This document shows, one piece after another, positions 1-8,807 of a stretch of DNA of 64,000 nt. This DNA comes from DATJMJ01 sp035503915 (GTDB taxonomy: Bacteria; Actinomycetota; Acidimicrobiia; Acidimicrobiales; Palsa-688), in NCBI GenBank assembly GCA_035503915.1, contig DATJSU010000037.1:1-64000 (forward strand), written 5' to 3'. The notes under the pieces are model-generated. The model was not told the DNA's origin, made no database searches, and was given only the letters and a program-made list of their open reading frames with translations. Position 1 is the stretch's first letter, and each line of letters begins with the position of its first letter. The position numbers and the translations under genes are program-made.

Positions 1-301
1 CGAGGGCCACAACGATCTTGGCTTCGACACCCGTCAGCTCCTTACCGAGGACGATGTGCGCTGGGACGCTCACCGGGCCGTCCCGGTCGCCATTGAACCA
101 GTGCACCCTGAACAGGTTCAGCGGGTGTGCCTCGTCCGGAGGGACCGAGGCGAGGGAGGCGCCGAGCGCGGAAGGGACCAGTGAGGGGTCGGCGAGCTCG
201 GCAAAAGTCGGCAACAAGATCCTCGCATCGCGAAAACGGCCGAGAGTACGGTCGTACACTGCGCGATCGACAATTTGGTCTTCTAGTCCCAAGGTGGGCA
301 A
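1..301 (-). CDS. PLP-dependent lyase-like enzyme, N-terminal part (runs off left edge)
   Basis: The reverse strand is open from about 301 to the window edge. It begins near LGLEDQIVDRAVYDRT and continues through LLPTFAELADP, HPLNLFRVHWFNGD and LGKELTGVEAKIVVAL. From memory of the family this matches the first 100 residues of actinobacterial pyridoxal-phosphate enzymes of the threonine synthase/cysteine synthase fold, usually annotated only as PLP-dependent protein subunit beta. The PLP lysine lies beyond the edge and cannot be checked, and the substrate is unknown. No ATG is available. TTG at 301 follows GGAGGG by three bases, and a second TTG at 292 is the alternative. The upstream DNA is decayed, so this gene marks the right end of an intact block. 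Confidence 0.7.
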   Translation of the reverse strand, partial: MPTLGLEDQIVDRAVYDRTLGRFRDARILLPTFAELADPSLVPSALGASLASVPPDEAHPLNLFRVHWFNGDRDGPVSVPAHIVLGKELTGVEAKIVVAL

Positions 302-389
302 TGGCCCTCCGCTCCTGGCTCTGCGGCGTCGCTGTCCACGGCCACGATGACTATAGGACGGCGGTCGTCGTTCGGGACCACTGGCCACG

Positions 390-560
390 ACGGGACCGCC
401 ACTGGGGCTCATGGTTGCCATGTCTGTCGGGTTCGGCTGGTTGGCTGCGGGCCGGGTACTGAAGCCGCTGCGGACCATCACGACGGCTACTCGCCGCATC
501 CCAGCGACCAGCCTCAACGAAAGGCTCGACTTTGCTCATGACGGCCTCGATGCGGCCTCG
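390..560 (+). pseudogene. Remnant of a sensor histidine kinase (TM end plus HAMP)
   Basis: Forward translation gives a short hydrophobic stretch (LGLMVAMSVGFGWLAAG) followed by RVLKPLRTITTATRRIPATS and LNERLDF. This is the usual junction of the last membrane helix and the HAMP linker in actinobacterial two-component kinases (compare GRVLRPLRTITATARRISATNLHERL). Nothing resembling a DHp or ATPase domain follows: after about 560 the frame becomes low-complexity and ends at 767. No sensor domain precedes it. I read it as a decayed fragment. The rest of 302-977 shows no convincing gene on either strand. Confidence 0.5.
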
Positions 561-977
561 ACGCTGGATCCGGGTCTGAGCTGCTCGCGCTCACAAGTGC
601 GGCGGGCGCAATGGGCAGCTAGTGCTGTGCGGGGGCATTGGGCCCAGGCGGCGACCAGAAAACCTGCGGCGACCACCGCGAGCCCGCCGCTTGCTGCCCG
701 ATATTTCCGGCTTCTCGCTCGCGCAACTGAAAGATCTCCCAGGTGTGTGCTCACTGGGACTTTCTAATCCCTGCGCAGTCACAGCGGCGCGACGCAAGCT
801 GTCGACTGGCTGTTACCCGGTCACTGGCTGCCACCCGGGCCAGGGAGGAGGCATGGCTGGGGAAAATGACGGACCATGTTGCGGTCAGCGTGGCCGTGGC
901 GCCGCGGCGCGTGGCAGTCGTGCGTGGCGAGCATTGCGGCCCGCTCAAGAGCGGTCCCTGGAGGCGATGATGGGCAC

Positions 978-1292
978 ATGAGCGGCAGAGAACCGAGGCC
1001 GGCGTTCGAGAAGGCTCAATCTCAGCTCAACCAAGCCACTAACCGCCTTGCCGCCGGCGTCCTTAGCCTCGATCAAAGCCGGCACCGCTGCCTGGCTCTG
1101 GGCGGGCGCTACGACGACTTGGCTGCCCGGATGGCGGGGCAGCACCCCTCCTTGCAGGGCCCTGCAGCGCGGTTGGGGGAGCTTTTCCACGACCTCGAGG
1201 CCGCGCTCGGTCGCTTGTCAGGGAGCGTCGAGGCCCTCACCGCCATGGCCGGCCGGGTGGCCGACGAGGCGGCGGAGGCAGCTCAGGCGTAG
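978..1292 (+). CDS. Small hypothetical protein, predicted helical
   Basis: About 104 residues from ATG 978, with GGAG 17 bases upstream as a weak ribosome site; longer starts exist but add low-quality sequence. The protein is rich in Ala, Leu, Gln and Arg, with heptad-like spacing (FEKAQSQLNQATNRL, LGELFHDLEAALGRL), suggesting an all-helical, coiled-coil-forming protein without membrane segments. I recognise no family. Its last ten bases overlap the end of the convergent cNMP-binding gene. It sits next to decayed DNA, so it could itself be a relic, but codon use looks normal. Confidence 0.45.
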   Translation: MSGREPRPAFEKAQSQLNQATNRLAAGVLSLDQSRHRCLALGGRYDDLAARMAGQHPSLQGPAARLGELFHDLEAALGRLSGSVEALTAMAGRVADEAAEAAQA

Positions 1293-1711
1293 AGGTTCGC
1301 GTTCGCCTCTTCCCTGGCAGCAATGGCAACCAAGACTTTTCGGGCGACTGTCGGGGAGGCGTCCATGAGCCGGTCAAATTCGCGCCCGTCAAGCACCAGT
1401 AGCTTCACTGGGCCCTCGGCAACAACGTTCGCGCGGCGAGGCCCGCGCCGGAGAAGAGCCATCTCGCCGAAGAAATCCCCGGGCCCGAAGCTTGCAACGT
1501 GGGTGCCGTCGATATAGCAATTGGCTCTCCCTTCGAGCAGCAGGAAAAACTCTCGCCCGACCTTGCCTTGTTCGGTAAGGAGTTTTTTGTCTGCGGCTGT
1601 GACGTGGGCGCCCAGGTTGGCGACCTGTCTCAGCTCTGCTCTGTTGCAGGCCGACAGGAGCGGCACTTGGTGCAGCATGTCGAGTATTTCTTTGGGCATC
1701 GCTCGTACCAT
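1283..1711 (-). CDS. Cyclic nucleotide-binding domain protein
   Basis: A 142-residue stand-alone cyclic nucleotide-binding (CAP_ED) domain. It starts with the typical lead-in LHQVPLLSACNRAELRQVA, followed by FFLLLEGRANCYIDG and the phosphate-binding cassette FGPGDFFGEMALLRRGPRRA, then a closing helix (FDRLMDASPTVARKVLVAI). There is no C-terminal HTH, so it is not a Crp-type transcription factor, and no kinase or channel domain. The start ATG is preceded by GAGGAG at good spacing. The protein probably senses cAMP or a related nucleotide and acts on an unknown partner. Sequence alone does not show which nucleotide, if any, it binds. Confidence 0.85.
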   Translation of the reverse strand: MVRAMPKEILDMLHQVPLLSACNRAELRQVANLGAHVTAADKKLLTEQGKVGREFFLLLEGRANCYIDGTHVASFGPGDFFGEMALLRRGPRRANVVAEGPVKLLVLDGREFDRLMDASPTVARKVLVAIAAREEANANLYA

Positions 1712-1963
1712 AAGTGTCTCCTCGACCTCCTTCCGGCCGATCCTATGCTGGCTCGAGGTGGGTGGGGACGCCTCGGACGGCTTCGGGGACGCAGGTGCCA
1801 GGCCGCCACCCCGAGCTCGGAGAGCCCCTTGGTAACGTGCTAGCCGATGAAGGTAGGGCTACGCTGACCGAGCAGGTGGTAGGGACTGGCCCGGGCGTCG
1901 GCGGTATGACGTGCTCCTCGGTGAGGTAGGCCACCAGGGCAGCAAACGTCACTGTTTAGCGCC

Positions 1964-3241
1964 GTGACGACGTTCGCAGCCCGCAAGCCCCTCGTAGCCC
2001 GGCGTGACGGGCGCACGCCGGCGACAGCTGGTTTCGTTGCCCTTACGGCGACCGTGGCGGTAGTCGCCCTCTTCGTGTGGTTTTCCCGCCGCCCCGACCA
2101 GCTCTTACACCCTTATGTTTGGGCCGACGAGTACCACGTGCTCAACCGCTACCAAATGCAAGGTTTCCTGCCGGCGGCTCTCGCACCGGTCAAGGGCTAC
2201 TTCATCTGGCCCACCTCGTGGACCGTAACGTTCGCGGCGTGGGCCAGCTTTGCGCACCTGCCAATGGTCGAGTACTGGCTGGCAACGGCATGGTTCCTCC
2301 TCACCCTCTGCCTCCTATTGCTGCCGCGCTCGGTGTTCGGAGTGGCTTGGCAACTCGCAGCGGCACTCCTGCTCGTACTGGCGCCCATGAACCCCGAGAT
2401 TTTCGGCGTGGCCCTTTACAGTTTCTGGTGGACGTCCCTATGGCCGTTCATCACGCTGGTTTGGTCCAAGGACCATTGGGCCTTTCGTACCGCCGCCGTG
2501 ATTATCGGTGGGATGAGCAGCCCGGCGGGCACAGCTGCCTTGGCGCCTTACCTCGTGCTGTGGCTCGCCCGCCGGCGACGGCGCGACCTGGTCGGGACCG
2601 TCGTGCTGTTTGCGACCTCGGTTGCCCAGACAGTGGCTTATGTCACTTCTGCCCGCTCGCAACGCACGCCCGTCCACCCGGTCGAGGTCGCACTGCAAGA
2701 GCTTCGCAACTTTGCTTACTACGTGCTCGCCTGGCACAAACCGCTGCACACGGCGCTGTTGTACTTCCTAGGTGCCGCCATGGCTCTTTTTGTGGTGGCT
2801 GGTTTTGGTGCACTGAAGGCAAAGGGCCAAGAGACCCTCGCCGTCGCCGTGGCACTGGTCGTCGGGCTTGTCGCTGTCGGTTTGCTCTCGGCAGTACCTT
2901 CTCCCCTTTCCACCGACCCAATTAGTGCCGGCCCTCGCTACTACTTCCTACCCTTTGTGGTCCTTGGCTGGGTACTGGCGATGGTGGCACTGGCTTCTCG
3001 GCGGCGCTGGCAACGCACGTCGGTGGTGGTACTTGTGGTCCTGTCACTTGTTGGGGCCGGGTACAACTACGCCCGTTACGAGCCGTCTGTGAGCTGGCAA
3101 GCTCACCTTGCGGCTTGCCAGGACGCCACGGGCCCGTTCCACGTGCCGGTCCAGTTCACCGGCGTCGTCTCTCAAATGTGGCAGGACGCTCTCGTTGTCA
3201 CCCCGGCAACGTGCAGGCGGCTTGGCTACAGGGTGAAGTGA
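1964..3241 (+). CDS. Polytopic membrane protein, possibly GT-C-like glycosyltransferase
   Basis: A 425-residue integral membrane protein from GTG 1964. One helix follows a basic N-terminus (about 23-42), then comes a soluble loop with an acidic pair (YVWADEYHVLNRYQ), then roughly nine further hydrophobic segments, for example TAWFLLTLCLLLLP and WQLAAALLLVLAPM. The layout of one helix, a large first loop with Asp-Glu, and many helices resembles GT-C lipid-linked sugar transferases and related membrane proteins. I cannot assign a family, and the glycosyltransferase idea is inference. The C-terminal 50 residues look extracytoplasmic (KLACQDATGP-like, with two Cys). The ribosome site is weak. The ppx-like gene follows after 51 bases, so the two may be cotranscribed. 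Confidence 0.6.
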   Translation: MTTFAARKPLVARRDGRTPATAGFVALTATVAVVALFVWFSRRPDQLLHPYVWADEYHVLNRYQMQGFLPAALAPVKGYFIWPTSWTVTFAAWASFAHLPMVEYWLATAWFLLTLCLLLLPRSVFGVAWQLAAALLLVLAPMNPEIFGVALYSFWWTSLWPFITLVWSKDHWAFRTAAVIIGGMSSPAGTAALAPYLVLWLARRRRRDLVGTVVLFATSVAQTVAYVTSARSQRTPVHPVEVALQELRNFAYYVLAWHKPLHTALLYFLGAAMALFVVAGFGALKAKGQETLAVAVALVVGLVAVGLLSAVPSPLSTDPISAGPRYYFLPFVVLGWVLAMVALASRRRWQRTSVVVLVVLSLVGAGYNYARYEPSVSWQAHLAACQDATGPFHVPVQFTGVVSQMWQDALVVTPATCRRLGYRVK

Positions 3242-3292
3242 CCAGCTGCAATACCTCGCTTCGGCTGGGCCCGCAAGTAGTCTCGTTGATGG

Positions 3293-4240
3293 ATGACTAC
3301 CGCGGCCGTCTGGGACCTCGGCAGTAGCTCTTTCCAGCTCCTCGTTTGCGATGTAGGCCCGCCGGCGACGCTCAAGCCCCTCCTCAAGAGACGAGCGCTT
3401 CTCAACCTCGGCCTTGAGGTTGGCTTTAGTGGGCTGATCTCGCAAAAGCGGGCCGCGGCAGCTCTGAGCGCAGCGAAGCGGATGCGCCAGGCCCTCGAGA
3501 TAATGAAGCCGTCCGTCGTCGTCGCTCTGGCTACCGCTGCGCTTCGAGATGCCGCTAATGGGCGGTCGGTTATCGAGCGCTTGGAAGGAGTCGTCGGCAC
3601 CAGGATCCACGTCCTCGACGGTAGGCAGGAGGCACGGCTATGCTTCCTCGGGCAAAGGGCCGCTGTCTACGTAGGCGAAGACCCGCTCCTTGGGATCGAC
3701 CTCGGGGGTGGCAGCCTCGAGCTGGTCGTCGGGAACCGCTTCGAGATGAGCTTCGCTGCCAGCGCGCCTCTCGGCTCCACCCGCCTCAAAGGCGAGCTGG
3801 GCGTGGGGGAGGTGCTCACACGAGAGGACCGCAAGGAGGTGCGAGAGCGCGTCCGGGAGGCGATCGCGGCAACTGGGGTCAAGGTCGCACAGTTCGCGAA
3901 CGCCGCCTACCGCTCGCTCGTGAGCGGCGGGACCGCGCGGGCGCTCGCACGCCTCGCCGTCGCCAGCGCCAAGCCCCATGCCGACCCAGCTCTATGGTGC
4001 GTCAACCAGGTGGAGCTCTCGACCTCGCAAGTAGCCGAATTTGCAGCGATGCTCGCCAAGATGGACCTTCGCCAACGGCTCAAGCTCCCGGGGATGCCCT
4101 CCCGGCGGGCGTTGGTACTGCCCATCGGTGCCTGCATCCTCCAGGCGGTGGCGGAGGAGCTCCAAGTGGGACATTATGTTGTCAGCGAGTGGGGCCTTCG
4201 TGAAGGCGCCCTGCTCGAGGTGCTTGGTCAGCAGTTATAA
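3293..4240 (+). CDS. Ppx/GppA family phosphatase (exopolyphosphatase-like)
   Basis: A 315-residue protein of the ASKHA fold. The first phosphate motif is WDLGSSSFQLLV (residues 7-18) and the second LLGIDLGGGSLELVVG (about 132-147), with the expected ATAALRDAANG segment between them and an LGSTRLK stretch after. The length fits the short actinobacterial Ppx type without the C-terminal HD-like domain. Such enzymes hydrolyse polyphosphate or the 5' phosphate of pppGpp; the sequence does not decide which. ATG 3293 lies 51 bases after the membrane protein, and mscL follows 14 bases downstream, suggesting one transcript. Confidence 0.85.
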   Translation: MTTAAVWDLGSSSFQLLVCDVGPPATLKPLLKRRALLNLGLEVGFSGLISQKRAAAALSAAKRMRQALEIMKPSVVVALATAALRDAANGRSVIERLEGVVGTRIHVLDGRQEARLCFLGQRAAVYVGEDPLLGIDLGGGSLELVVGNRFEMSFAASAPLGSTRLKGELGVGEVLTREDRKEVRERVREAIAATGVKVAQFANAAYRSLVSGGTARALARLAVASAKPHADPALWCVNQVELSTSQVAEFAAMLAKMDLRQRLKLPGMPSRRALVLPIGACILQAVAEELQVGHYVVSEWGLREGALLEVLGQQL

Positions 4241-4254
4241 AACTGGAGGTCCTT

Positions 4255-4668
4255 GTGGAGAAAGTTTTCAAGGGATTTAAAGACTTCATCTTGAGGGGCA
4301 ACGTTGTCGACTTGGCGATCGCCGTCGTGTTGGGCACCGCTTTTACAGCACTAATAAAGGCTTTCGTTCAGGACATTTTGACACCGATTATCGCCGCTAT
4401 CGTGGGTAAGCCTAACTTTGAGGACCTGACGTTCACGGTCCATAATAGCCAGTTCTATTATGGGGACTTGATCAACGCGCTTATCACTTTTGTGAGCGTT
4501 GCGGCCGCTTTGTACTTCTTCGTCATTGTGCCCCTCAATTCCCTCGCTGAGCGGCGCAAGCGCGGTCAAGCTCCTGCTGACGACGAAGTGCCGCAGGACA
4601 TCGCCTTGCTGACCGAGATCCGCGACCTGCTTGCCAACCGTCAGGGGGAGCCGCCGAAGGGCCTATGA
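4255..4668 (+). CDS. mscL: Large-conductance mechanosensitive channel MscL
   Basis: A 137-residue MscL. The amphipathic N-terminus FKGFKDFILRGNVVDLA leads into TM1 (VVDLAIAVVLGTAFTALIKAFV), the constriction helix. A periplasmic loop (PNFEDLTFTVHNSQFYYG) and TM2 (INALITFVSVAAALYFFVIV) follow, and the protein ends in the cytoplasmic bundle helix (VPQDIALLTEIRDLLANR). The homopentameric channel opens under membrane tension to release solutes on hypo-osmotic shock. GTG 4255 is preceded by GGAGGT. The osmoprotectant importer encoded nearby (6.1-9.8 kb) handles the opposite stress, but there is no sign of shared control. Confidence 0.95.
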   Translation: MEKVFKGFKDFILRGNVVDLAIAVVLGTAFTALIKAFVQDILTPIIAAIVGKPNFEDLTFTVHNSQFYYGDLINALITFVSVAAALYFFVIVPLNSLAERRKRGQAPADDEVPQDIALLTEIRDLLANRQGEPPKGL

Positions 4669-4704
4669 CCTAACAGCCGCAGCGGCCTCGTGCACTGGTT
4701 AGGG

Positions 4705-6081
4705 TCAGGCACCCAGCCAGACAGTCTTCAAGTTGCAAAAAGCCCGGATGCCGGGCGCCGCGAGTTCGCGTCCGTACCCCGAGGTCTTGACCCCTCCGAA
4801 GGGGAGCTCGGGATAGGAAGTGACCATCCCATTTATGAAGACGGCCCCGGACTCCAGTTCATCAATGAACCGTGCACGCTCATAGGCGTCGTTAGTCCAA
4901 GCATTTGCGCCGAGGCCAAACTCGGTCCCGTTCGCGAGGGTGATCGCTTCTTCGATGTCGCCTACGCGGTAGAGCCCCGCTACCGGGCCGAAGGCTTCTT
5001 CTGAGTACACCCGCATTTGCGGGGTGAGGCCTGTTAGCACCGTCGGGGGGTAAAACCAGCCAGGCCGAGGGAGCCTTTTGCCACCGCAGAGCACTTTCGC
5101 GCCCTTGCTGAGCGCGTCAGCGACGAGCTCTTCGACGTCATCACGCCCCGAACTGGTGGCAAGGGGCCCGACGTCGGTGGCCTCGTCCAGTGGGTCCCCC
5201 ACTTTGAGCGCAGACATATGGCCAACGAAGCGCTTCTCGAACTCCTCAGCCACAGTTTTATGGACGATGAAGCGTTTTGCGGCGATACAAGATTGGCCGT
5301 TGTTTTGGCACCGCGCGGTTGTGGCAACCCGTGCTGCGGCCTCGATGTCAGCGCTCGGCATGACGATAAACGGGTCGCTCCCCCCTAGCTCGAGGATGCT
5401 TGGTTTGATCATCTCGCCCGCTAATGCTCCCACAGCTGCACCTGCTGGCCCCGAGCCCGTGAGAGTCACTGCCGCCACGCGCTTATCGCGGATGACCCGC
5501 TCGACGCGCGCCGAGCCCATGAGGAGCGCCTGGAAACCGCCCGCTGGGAAGCCGGCTCGTTCGAACAGCTCACCAAGGTAAAGGGCTGTTTGCGGGACAT
5601 TGGAAGCGTGTTTTAGCAGCCCGACGTTACCGGCCATGAGGGATGGCGCCGCGAAGCGGACGACCTGCCAGAGAGGGAAGTTCCAAGGCATGATGGCGAG
5701 GACCGGCCCAAGGGGTTGGTAGCGTGCGTATGCCGTTCCTGCGCCCACAGCGGCCGCGTCCGCCGGCTCGTCTGCGAGGAGCTCCTGTGCGTGCTCGGCG
5801 TAGTACCGAAAGCCGCGTGAACATTTTGCCGCCTCTGCGCGCGCGGATTTCACGGTCTTGCCCATCTCGGTCGTCAGCGTCCGCGCAACCGCTTCTTGTT
5901 CGGAGTCAAGCAGTTGGGCTGCCCTCAGCATCCAGCCCGAGCGTTGCTCGAAACTAGTGAGACGGTACTTGGAGAAAGTCATCGACGCCCGCTCGAGGCG
6001 CGCATCGAGCTCTTCGTCGGTGATCTCGTCGAAGCGCTTCATTGTTTCCCCGGTGGCGGGGTTCACAGTTGCAATTGCCAT
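4705..6081 (-). CDS. NAD(P)-dependent aldehyde dehydrogenase (succinate-semialdehyde type)
   Basis: 458 residues, the usual length of the short SSADH/GabD-like branch. Seen in order: PWNFPLWQVVR, the cofactor-binding LTGSGPAGAAVG, the general base Glu in LELGGSDPF, the catalytic Cys in NNGQSCIAAKRF, and the closing motifs SEEAFGPVAG and ELPFGGVKTSGYGRE. The N-terminus (IATVNPATGETMKRFDEITDEELD) is typical of proteins annotated as NADP succinate-semialdehyde dehydrogenase, which oxidise succinate semialdehyde to succinate. The true substrate is not certain. ATG 6081 has GGAGG four bases upstream. It is 36 bases downstream of the OpuCA-like gene on the same strand and could be cotranscribed with it. 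Confidence 0.88.
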   Translation of the reverse strand: MAIATVNPATGETMKRFDEITDEELDARLERASMTFSKYRLTSFEQRSGWMLRAAQLLDSEQEAVARTLTTEMGKTVKSARAEAAKCSRGFRYYAEHAQELLADEPADAAAVGAGTAYARYQPLGPVLAIMPWNFPLWQVVRFAAPSLMAGNVGLLKHASNVPQTALYLGELFERAGFPAGGFQALLMGSARVERVIRDKRVAAVTLTGSGPAGAAVGALAGEMIKPSILELGGSDPFIVMPSADIEAAARVATTARCQNNGQSCIAAKRFIVHKTVAEEFEKRFVGHMSALKVGDPLDEATDVGPLATSSGRDDVEELVADALSKGAKVLCGGKRLPRPGWFYPPTVLTGLTPQMRVYSEEAFGPVAGLYRVGDIEEAITLANGTEFGLGANAWTNDAYERARFIDELESGAVFINGMVTSYPELPFGGVKTSGYGRELAAPGIRAFCNLKTVWLGA

Positions 6082-6117
6082 GTGGCCTCCAGGGACTGCC
6101 GCTAGGAGCTGAGGCGG

Positions 6118-7272
6118 CTAGACAGGCACGGGGTGGCCGCCCACCGAGCGACGGAGGGCGGCGTGCAGAGCTTCAGGGGTTAGTACCCCAAGATATTTAT
6201 GACCGTCGAGAACCGCCACCCAACCGGCGTCGTGTTGGAGCATCTCGGAGAACGCCGCTTTCAGGGACGAGCTCAACTGGATCTGTGCCTCAAGCGGCCG
6301 GGCACGGCTCATGAGGCTGGCGGTGCCGTCGGCTGTGTTCGCCGCCGCGTCTCCTCGCGCGCCGAAGTCGCGGTCAGGCTCGACCCAGCCGAGCAGTTGG
6401 CCGTTGTCGCCGAGCACGATCGCCCAGCTCGTGCCCTCGCTGGCAACAGCAGCTCGTACCTCGCTCAGAGATGTCCGGGGCGTCACCACGGGAGGGCGGT
6501 AGAGGTCGCCGACCTCGATCGGGGTGACTGCCAAGCGCCGCAAGCCGCGATCGGCCCCAATGAAATCGGCAACGAACGTTGTCGCAGGTTTCGCCAGCAG
6601 CGCAGCTGGTGTGTCGTACTGTTCCAGGGCGCCTCCGTTGCTAAGGACGGCAATCCGGTCGCCCATTGCGACGGCTTCGTCTACGTCGTGAGTGACCATG
6701 ATGATGGTTTTGTGCAAATGGGCTTGGAGCCTGAGGAATTCCTGCTGCAGCCGTTCCCGGGCGATTGGGTCGACCGCCGCAAAGGGTTCGTCCATCAAGA
6801 GAACGGGAGGGTCTCCGGCGAGCGCTCGGGCAACTCCGACACGTTGTGCTTGCCCGCCCGAAAGTTCGTGCGGGTACCGCCCGGCATAGGTCGTGGGGTC
6901 CAGGCCGACGAGCTCGAGGAGCTCGTTGACGCGCGCCCGCGCCCGGTCCTTGTCCCAACCGAGCAGGCGAGGTACTGATGCGACGTTGTCGGCGACCTTC
7001 AGGTGGGGGAAGAGGCCCGGTTGTTGGATCACGTAGCCCGTGCGGCGGCGCAGCTGGACTGCATCGACCCTGGCGACGTCCTCGCCCTGGACCGTCACAC
7101 GACCGCTGGTCGGCTCGACGAGCCGGTTGACCATGCGCAGGATAGTGGTCTTGCCGCCACCAGAGGGCCCGACGAGCACGCATAGCTCACCATCGCCGAC
7201 CTCGAGGTCGAGGTTGGTGACGGCGTAGGCGCCTTGTCCGTACCGCTTGGACACAGCCTCGAAGCGGATCAT
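6118..7272 (-). CDS. opuCA: Osmoprotectant ABC transporter ATP-binding subunit with CBS domains
   Basis: 384 residues. ABC ATPase core: Walker A GPSGGGKTT (35-43), Q-loop YVIQQPGLFPH, signature HELSGGQAQRVGVARAL (about 133-149), Walker B VLLMDEPFAAVD, H-loop MVTHDVDEAV. A C-terminal region (about 260-384) with two CBS-like halves (TSWAIVLGDNGQLLGWV and AGWVAVLDGHKYLGVLT) identifies the OpuCA/ProV branch, where CBS domains gate transport by ionic strength or cyclic dinucleotides. It energises the permeases encoded divergently at 7387-8774 and works with the binding protein at 8808-9749. Confidence 0.9.
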   Translation of the reverse strand: MIRFEAVSKRYGQGAYAVTNLDLEVGDGELCVLVGPSGGGKTTILRMVNRLVEPTSGRVTVQGEDVARVDAVQLRRRTGYVIQQPGLFPHLKVADNVASVPRLLGWDKDRARARVNELLELVGLDPTTYAGRYPHELSGGQAQRVGVARALAGDPPVLLMDEPFAAVDPIARERLQQEFLRLQAHLHKTIIMVTHDVDEAVAMGDRIAVLSNGGALEQYDTPAALLAKPATTFVADFIGADRGLRRLAVTPIEVGDLYRPPVVTPRTSLSEVRAAVASEGTSWAIVLGDNGQLLGWVEPDRDFGARGDAAANTADGTASLMSRARPLEAQIQLSSSLKAAFSEMLQHDAGWVAVLDGHKYLGVLTPEALHAALRRSVGGHPVPV

Positions 7273-7296
7273 GTCCCTACGTAAGCTAGCGCCGCG

Positions 7297-7340
7297 CCGT
7301 CCCTAGGGAGATCCGGGCATGGGCCGTCTCTAGGGGCTTT
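7297..7340. promoter_or_regulatory. Repeated CTAGGG boxes in the divergent opuC promoter region
   Basis: The 114 bases between the ATPase and permease genes contain GCCGTCCCTAGGGAG at 7297 and GCCGTCTCTAGGGGC at 7324, a direct repeat with a 27-base period. The first copy centres on the perfect palindrome TCCCTAGGGA (7300-7309). Such paired boxes in a divergent promoter may be a regulator site, but no regulator is encoded next to the transporter and the match to a known site is not clear. Confidence 0.3.
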
Positions 7341-7386
7341 ACCGCTCGCAGACGGGATGGTCGGCCAGGGGCCCTAGCCTGTCCCT

Positions 7387-8067
7387 GTGGGCCTGGTTGG
7401 TGCCAATAACCCCCTGGTCGATTGGGGGTGGGTGTCATCGAACCAAGGGAAGATCGCCTCATTGCTCTGGCAGCATGTGCAGTTGACCGCTATTGCCGTG
7501 GCGATCGGTTTGGCCATATCACTGCCGGTTGGCGTCCTGGCTTGGCGGGCTCAATGGTTGCGCCCCGTCGCCGTCGGGATATCCGGGACGCTCTACGTGA
7601 TCCCTTCGGTGGCCGTCCTGGCGCTGGCGGCACCGTTGACCGGGTTTTTCTCCATTACCACGGCTGAAGTGGCCCTGGTCAGTTACACCCTGCTCGTTTT
7701 GGTCCGCAACGTAATAGCGGGCCTCGACTCGGTCCCGCCGGACGCGCACCAGGTCGCGCGGGGCATGGGGTACACGACCTTGCAAGAGCTGTTCAAGGTG
7801 CAGCTCCCTCTTGCGCTGCCGTCGATTTTTGCGGGCCTCCGAGTCGCCACCGTCACAACCGTCGGGCTCGTAAATGTGACCGCTTTCATTGGGCAAGGAG
7901 GCCTTGGCCAGTTGATAATCACTGGCTTCACAGAGGACTTCAATACCCCTATCGTCGTCGGGCTGGCGTTGTCCGTCTTATTGGCCGCGGTAGCTGATGC
8001 CGCGATTGTCCTCTTGCAGACAGCCTGCCTCCCCTGGGCGCGCGGCCGGGGTGCAGTGGTGCGATGA
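7387..8067 (+). CDS. opuCB: Osmoprotectant ABC transporter permease 1
   Basis: 226 residues with about six membrane helices (for example LTAIAVAIGLAISLPVGVLAW, VALVSYTLLVLVRNVIAGL) and the permease EAA motif region ARGMGYTTLQELFKVQLPLALPSI split over residues 116-139. That EAA loop docks onto the ATPase. The sequence is the OpuCB/OpuCD type of the betaine, carnitine and choline importers. Start GTG 7387. It overlaps the second permease by 4 bases (ATGA), so the two are translationally coupled. Confidence 0.87.
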   Translation: MGLVGANNPLVDWGWVSSNQGKIASLLWQHVQLTAIAVAIGLAISLPVGVLAWRAQWLRPVAVGISGTLYVIPSVAVLALAAPLTGFFSITTAEVALVSYTLLVLVRNVIAGLDSVPPDAHQVARGMGYTTLQELFKVQLPLALPSIFAGLRVATVTTVGLVNVTAFIGQGGLGQLIITGFTEDFNTPIVVGLALSVLLAAVADAAIVLLQTACLPWARGRGAVVR

Positions 8068-8774
8068 ACTTCTTTGGCCAAGTCTCTGACTTCTTGACGA
8101 ACGGTGCCAACTGGCGAGGCCCGGACGGCTTCCTCGCGCAGCTCGCCAACCAAGTTGAGATTTCCGCGCTCGCTATTGCAAGCGCGGTCGTCTTCGGCGT
8201 TGCTCTCGGTGCCATCCTCGGTCACACGCGCAGGGGGAGCTTTATCGCTGTCAACAGCGCAAACGCAGCCCGTGCGGTCCCATCGTTTGCACTGGTAGTG
8301 CTGATCGCGATCCAGCCCGTGATCGTACGCCTCCAGCAAGGAGGCTTTATTGCAACGGTGCTGACGATGTTCGCGCTCGCCGTGCCCCCCGTGCTGACCA
8401 ATGCTTACACGGGGATGACCAGCGTGGACGCCGATGCTAGGGACGCGGCGATAGGCATGGGCATGACGGCGTGGCAGGTTGTCTGGCGCGTCGAGCTGCC
8501 GCTCGCGCTCCCCTTGGTCATGGCCGGCGTACGCACGGCCGCTGTCGAAGTGGTAGCGACTGCCACTCTGGGGGCTTACGTAACTGTCCCCGACCTCGGC
8601 TTTGATATCTTTGCCGGCTTGGCCACGAGCAATGGGGCAGAGGCTTTCAGCGGCGCGGCGCTTGTGGCTGTGCTGGCTTTAGTCGTCGACCTTTGTCTGG
8701 CCGCCGCCGCCCGGGCGGTTACTCCCGCCGGCGCCCGGCGCGGCGTCCGCGTAGCTCGTGCTTTTAGTCCCTAG
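8064..8774 (+). CDS. opuCD: Osmoprotectant ABC transporter permease 2
   Basis: 236 residues, paralogous to the preceding permease. Hydrophobic segments include VEISALAIASAVVFGVALGAIL and VVATATLGAYVTVPDLGF. The EAA loop reads AIGMGMTAWQVVWRVELPLALP. It presumably forms the membrane heterodimer with the upstream product. The ATG overlaps the stop of the first permease. The gene converges on the binding-protein gene with only 33 bases between stops. The last 20 residues are Arg/Ala-rich and cytoplasmic. Confidence 0.87.
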   Translation: MNFFGQVSDFLTNGANWRGPDGFLAQLANQVEISALAIASAVVFGVALGAILGHTRRGSFIAVNSANAARAVPSFALVVLIAIQPVIVRLQQGGFIATVLTMFALAVPPVLTNAYTGMTSVDADARDAAIGMGMTAWQVVWRVELPLALPLVMAGVRTAAVEVVATATLGAYVTVPDLGFDIFAGLATSNGAEAFSGAALVAVLALVVDLCLAAAARAVTPAGARRGVRVARAFSP

Positions 8775-8807
8775 CCCTGGTCAATGCTCATGGCGCGACC
8801 CGGGAGC

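Noticed and set aside
1743..1952. Minus-strand 69-residue ORF upstream of the membrane protein
   Set aside because: Pro/Ser/Val-rich with no ribosome site and no family resemblance; probably non-coding promoter DNA.
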